A stretch of DNA of 48,101 nt, taken from IMG/VR virus record IMGVR_UViG_3300020472_000004, positions 1 to 48,101 of that record. The stretch is one strand, 5' to 3'. Shown here piece after piece: positions 48,078 through 48,101 of the stretch (positions within the stretch are counted from its first letter, which is position 1; each line of letters opens with the position of its first letter). A program made the translations under genes and the position numbers. The notes under the pieces are model-generated. The model was not told where the DNA came from. It worked only from the letters and a program-made list of their open reading frames with translations, and did not search any database. Source of the DNA: a virus.

Positions 48078-48101
48078 TCTTAAGTTTGCCGGCGAAAGCT
48101 G
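48078..48101. repeat. Terminal direct repeat, right copy
   Basis: Identical to bases 1-24. It shows that the sequence closes on itself. Confidence 0.85.

Overview
The window is a complete or nearly complete genome of a tailed phage with a long non-contractile tail (siphovirus type). The first 24 bases recur exactly as the last 24, as expected of a circular or circularly permuted molecule cut at an arbitrary point. The host is inferred, not shown. The tail-fibre modules, the paired ~100-residue proteins of DUF7936 type, the 2OG-Fe(II) oxygenase, the protein opening with IKIP-type repeats and the minus-strand block of exported proteins all resemble accessory proteins of marine Synechococcus/Prochlorococcus phages. 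Base composition is about 40% G+C by eye. There is no tRNA, CRISPR array or insertion sequence that I can see.

Layout. (1) About 0-2.2 kb, plus strand: early genes led by a DUF932 protein, closed by a terminator. (2) 2.3-3.4 kb: small terminase subunit, then a long gap with twin terminators, a 12-bp hairpin and a C-rich repeated motif; this is the best candidate packaging region. (3) 3.4-12.2 kb, plus strand: large terminase, portal, minor head protein, scaffold, major capsid protein, four head-tail connectors, tail tube. (4) 12.3-22.5 kb: tail chaperone pair with probable frameshift, tape measure, tail-tip proteins, two further tail-tube-like proteins. (5) 22.6-33.1 kb: a large set of fibre and accessory genes, two of them ending in intramolecular chaperone domains of endosialidase type. 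(6) 33.1-35.7 kb, minus strand: eight tightly packed genes, three with signal peptides and three with membrane segments. (7) 35.9-37.2 kb, plus strand: a large serine recombinase preceded by a 48-bp dyad that could be its attachment site. (8) 37.3-41.9 kb, minus strand: DNA polymerase I type enzyme and about ten small genes with ATGA overlaps. (9) 42.0-48.1 kb, plus strand: primase-helicase, regulators, a probable ssDNA-binding protein and a RecB/Cas4-type nuclease. Two repeat arrays here are candidate replication origins or operators.

How it fits together. The phage has its own prim-pol/helicase, family A polymerase, probable SSB and nuclease, and a full morphogenesis set. The serine recombinase suggests an ability to integrate, although the polymerase carries Phe at the position that usually holds Leu in temperate phages. 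No endolysin is recognisable, so lysis must use something not obvious here; the small membrane proteins are the holin candidates.

Most notable for follow-up: the exported-protein block; the 48-bp dyad upstream of the recombinase; two iteron-like arrays; strong enrichment of ACCGGT in the replication half; a recurrent element of the type ACCAAGTTAAGT in front of many structural genes; and a shared leader (CATTACATCNNATG) in front of early genes. All counts were made by eye and identifications come from sequence motifs and memory of families, without database searches.
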